Shown here piece after piece: positions 62,978 through 64,000 of a DNA stretch of 64,000 nucleotides. The notes under the pieces are model-generated. The model did no database searches, had not been told where the DNA came from, and saw nothing but the letters and a program-made list of their open reading frames with translations. The stretch's first letter is position 1; each line of letters begins with the position of its first letter. Both the position numbers and the translations under genes were made by a program. The stretch lies in contig CBDHFQ010000044.1 of NCBI GenBank assembly GCA_965262565.1, forward strand, positions 9,561-73,560, in the 5' to 3' direction. This DNA is from CBDHFQ01 sp965262565 (GTDB lineage Bacteria; Bacteroidota; Bacteroidia; J057).

Positions 62978-63998
62978 TTATTTTGGTGGAATAAAATCGA
63001 GTAAATTCATGGATCGGAATTGTACCAATAAATCATGATCAGCTTTTATGATCAGGGCTTCAAATCCTTTGTGTTCATTGATCCAGCGAAGTCCCTGATC
63101 TACATCCATAACACTTAGGGCAGAAGCCATTGCATCTGCTTCCATGCCACTGGGGGCTATCACAGTAACTTTTCTTCTATCAGTCATACCTATTCCCGTA
63201 TGTGGATCAACTATATGAGAATATCGTTTGCCATCTAGTTCCACGTACCTATATGTATCTCCAGAAGTAGCTATAGCGGCATCACTAAGTAGTATTTGTG
63301 TTTTTTGAAGTTCCCCGGAATTACTCAATAATTCAAGTTCTACTTTCCAGCCAGAAGCTTCTGGAGGAGCTTTCCCAAGTACAATATCTCCTCCGGCATC
63401 TATCAGTGCCTGGGAAATTCCTTCATCGAGTAATATTTTATAGGCCTCATGAGCCGCATATCCTTTGGCTATTCCTCCCAGATCCAGGCGCATTCCATCT
63501 TGAGTAAGCTTTACTGATTGTTGGTCTTCGTCAAATTCAATAAAAGTATATCCAGTAGATTCTCTAGCTTCATTTAGTCGATCTTCGGAAGGAAACTCTT
63601 CTTTTTGTCTGGCCCTGCGCCATAATCTAACCATCTGACCCACTGTAACATCAAACGCCCCATCACTTAGTTGTGAAATCTCCTTTGCTTTGTATAATAC
63701 CTTCCATAAATCCTGACTTACTTTTACGAGAGAATCTTTTCCAGCAGATGCAGATAACGCATTTAATTCACTTTCGGGATCGTAGTCGCTTAAAATGTGA
63801 TTCAGTTCGTCTACTCTGTCAAATGCTTTTTTGGCAGCGGTTAGAAGCATGAAGAGAATCCTCATCGAACATGACGATTCGAAATTCCGTCCCCATTTGT
63901 CCGTGGCTGAATACAAAGCGACTCAATTGGCCAGATACAGGAAACGTTTGCAGCATAACACATAGGAAAATGCTGCAAACGATGATGAAATTTTTCAC
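62978..63998 (-). pseudogene. apbE: ApbE-type FAD:protein FMN transferase, frameshifted
   Basis: From a likely GTG at 63998, the first frame encodes a signal peptide (VKNFIIVCSIFLCVMLQTF) and the ApbE N-terminus (RFVFSHGQMGTEFRIVMF, then DEDSLHAS), and then hits a stop after SNRCQKSI. From there the frame that continues to 62978 encodes the rest of ApbE: AAKKAFDRVDELN, LDLGGIAKGYAAHEA, LIDAGGDIVLG, SHIVDPHTGIG, and GMEADAMASALSVM. Removing one base of the CC pair opposite 63839-63840 restores a continuous reading. ApbE attaches FMN to Thr in target proteins in the periplasm. The start is close to the window edge and could lie further out. Confidence 0.85.
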
Positions 63999-64000
63999 TT

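Noticed and set aside
1..64000. CRISPR array, tRNA, rRNA, insertion sequence or prophage structure
   Set aside because: I saw no regular repeat-spacer pattern, cloverleaf, rRNA core, transposase or phage structural gene; a dedicated search would be needed to exclude short or divergent ones.

Overview
The window comes from the AT-rich chromosome of a member of the Bacteroidota, most likely a Saprospiraceae- or Cytophagales-like lineage (inferred, not proven). The pointers are many SPII lipoproteins, a GLPGLI protein next to a TonB-type beta-barrel protein, LytS/LytTR and NarL-type two-component systems, a propeller sensor kinase, a TAnnTTTG-type promoter match, and a C-terminal module with dockerin-like calcium loops that I associate with Saprospiraceae. 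I saw no tRNA, rRNA, CRISPR array, IS element or phage structural gene.

Left edge (1-4.4 kb, all minus strand): a compact redox operon of an MFS transporter, a Rieske-fused FMN glutamate-synthase-like enzyme, two tiny membrane proteins, and a ferric-reductase-like cytochrome with its own Rieske domain that runs off the left edge. 4.6-9.3 kb: a lipoprotein agmatine/peptidylarginine deiminase, then a four-gene operon of an unknown protein ending in CPPTC, a multi-pass membrane protein, a histidine kinase and a NarL-type regulator. 9.3-16.6 kb: a toxin-antitoxin-like pair whose Fic/Doc active site is altered, a GLPGLI/outer-membrane receptor pair, and a two-subunit molybdenum hydroxylase (IorAB type).

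16.6-29.3 kb: an outer-membrane protein with a Big2-DM13 lipoprotein, an epoxide-hydrolase-like enzyme, a 1103-residue VPS10/BNR propeller protein, a decayed DUF433 gene, a SMI1/KNR4-leucine-rich-repeat protein, a divergent pair of GH5 glycanases and a Bor-like lipoprotein. 29.5-34.4 kb: a five-gene operon of an aminotransferase, a NodU-type carbamoyltransferase, an SGNH hydrolase, a 49-residue DUF5989 protein and an SxtJ-like protein. Its last four types recall the sxtI-sxtL block of saxitoxin clusters.

34.4-44.1 kb: an LptF/LptG permease, several secreted or lipid-anchored proteins, and two large secreted proteins (an FG-GAP protein and a GH9 endoglucanase) that share a C-terminal module ending in paired dockerin-like loops. 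With the two GH5 enzymes this points to cellulose and mannan breakdown. 44.3-50.3 kb (minus): a propeller-type LytS kinase and a LytTR regulator flank a DyP peroxidase and its co-translated small partner.

50.4-64 kb (nearly all minus): an orphan DUF433 protein, a lactonase-like propeller lipoprotein, MsrA, DUF2147, an SDR/epimerase, an AraC regulator, a VOC protein, a cupin, a HEAT-like protein, a long unknown protein, a methyltransferase, a fatty acid hydroxylase/sterol desaturase, an SGNH lipoprotein, a Tat-exported TIM-barrel protein, and at the right edge an ApbE flavin transferase gene broken by a single-base frameshift.
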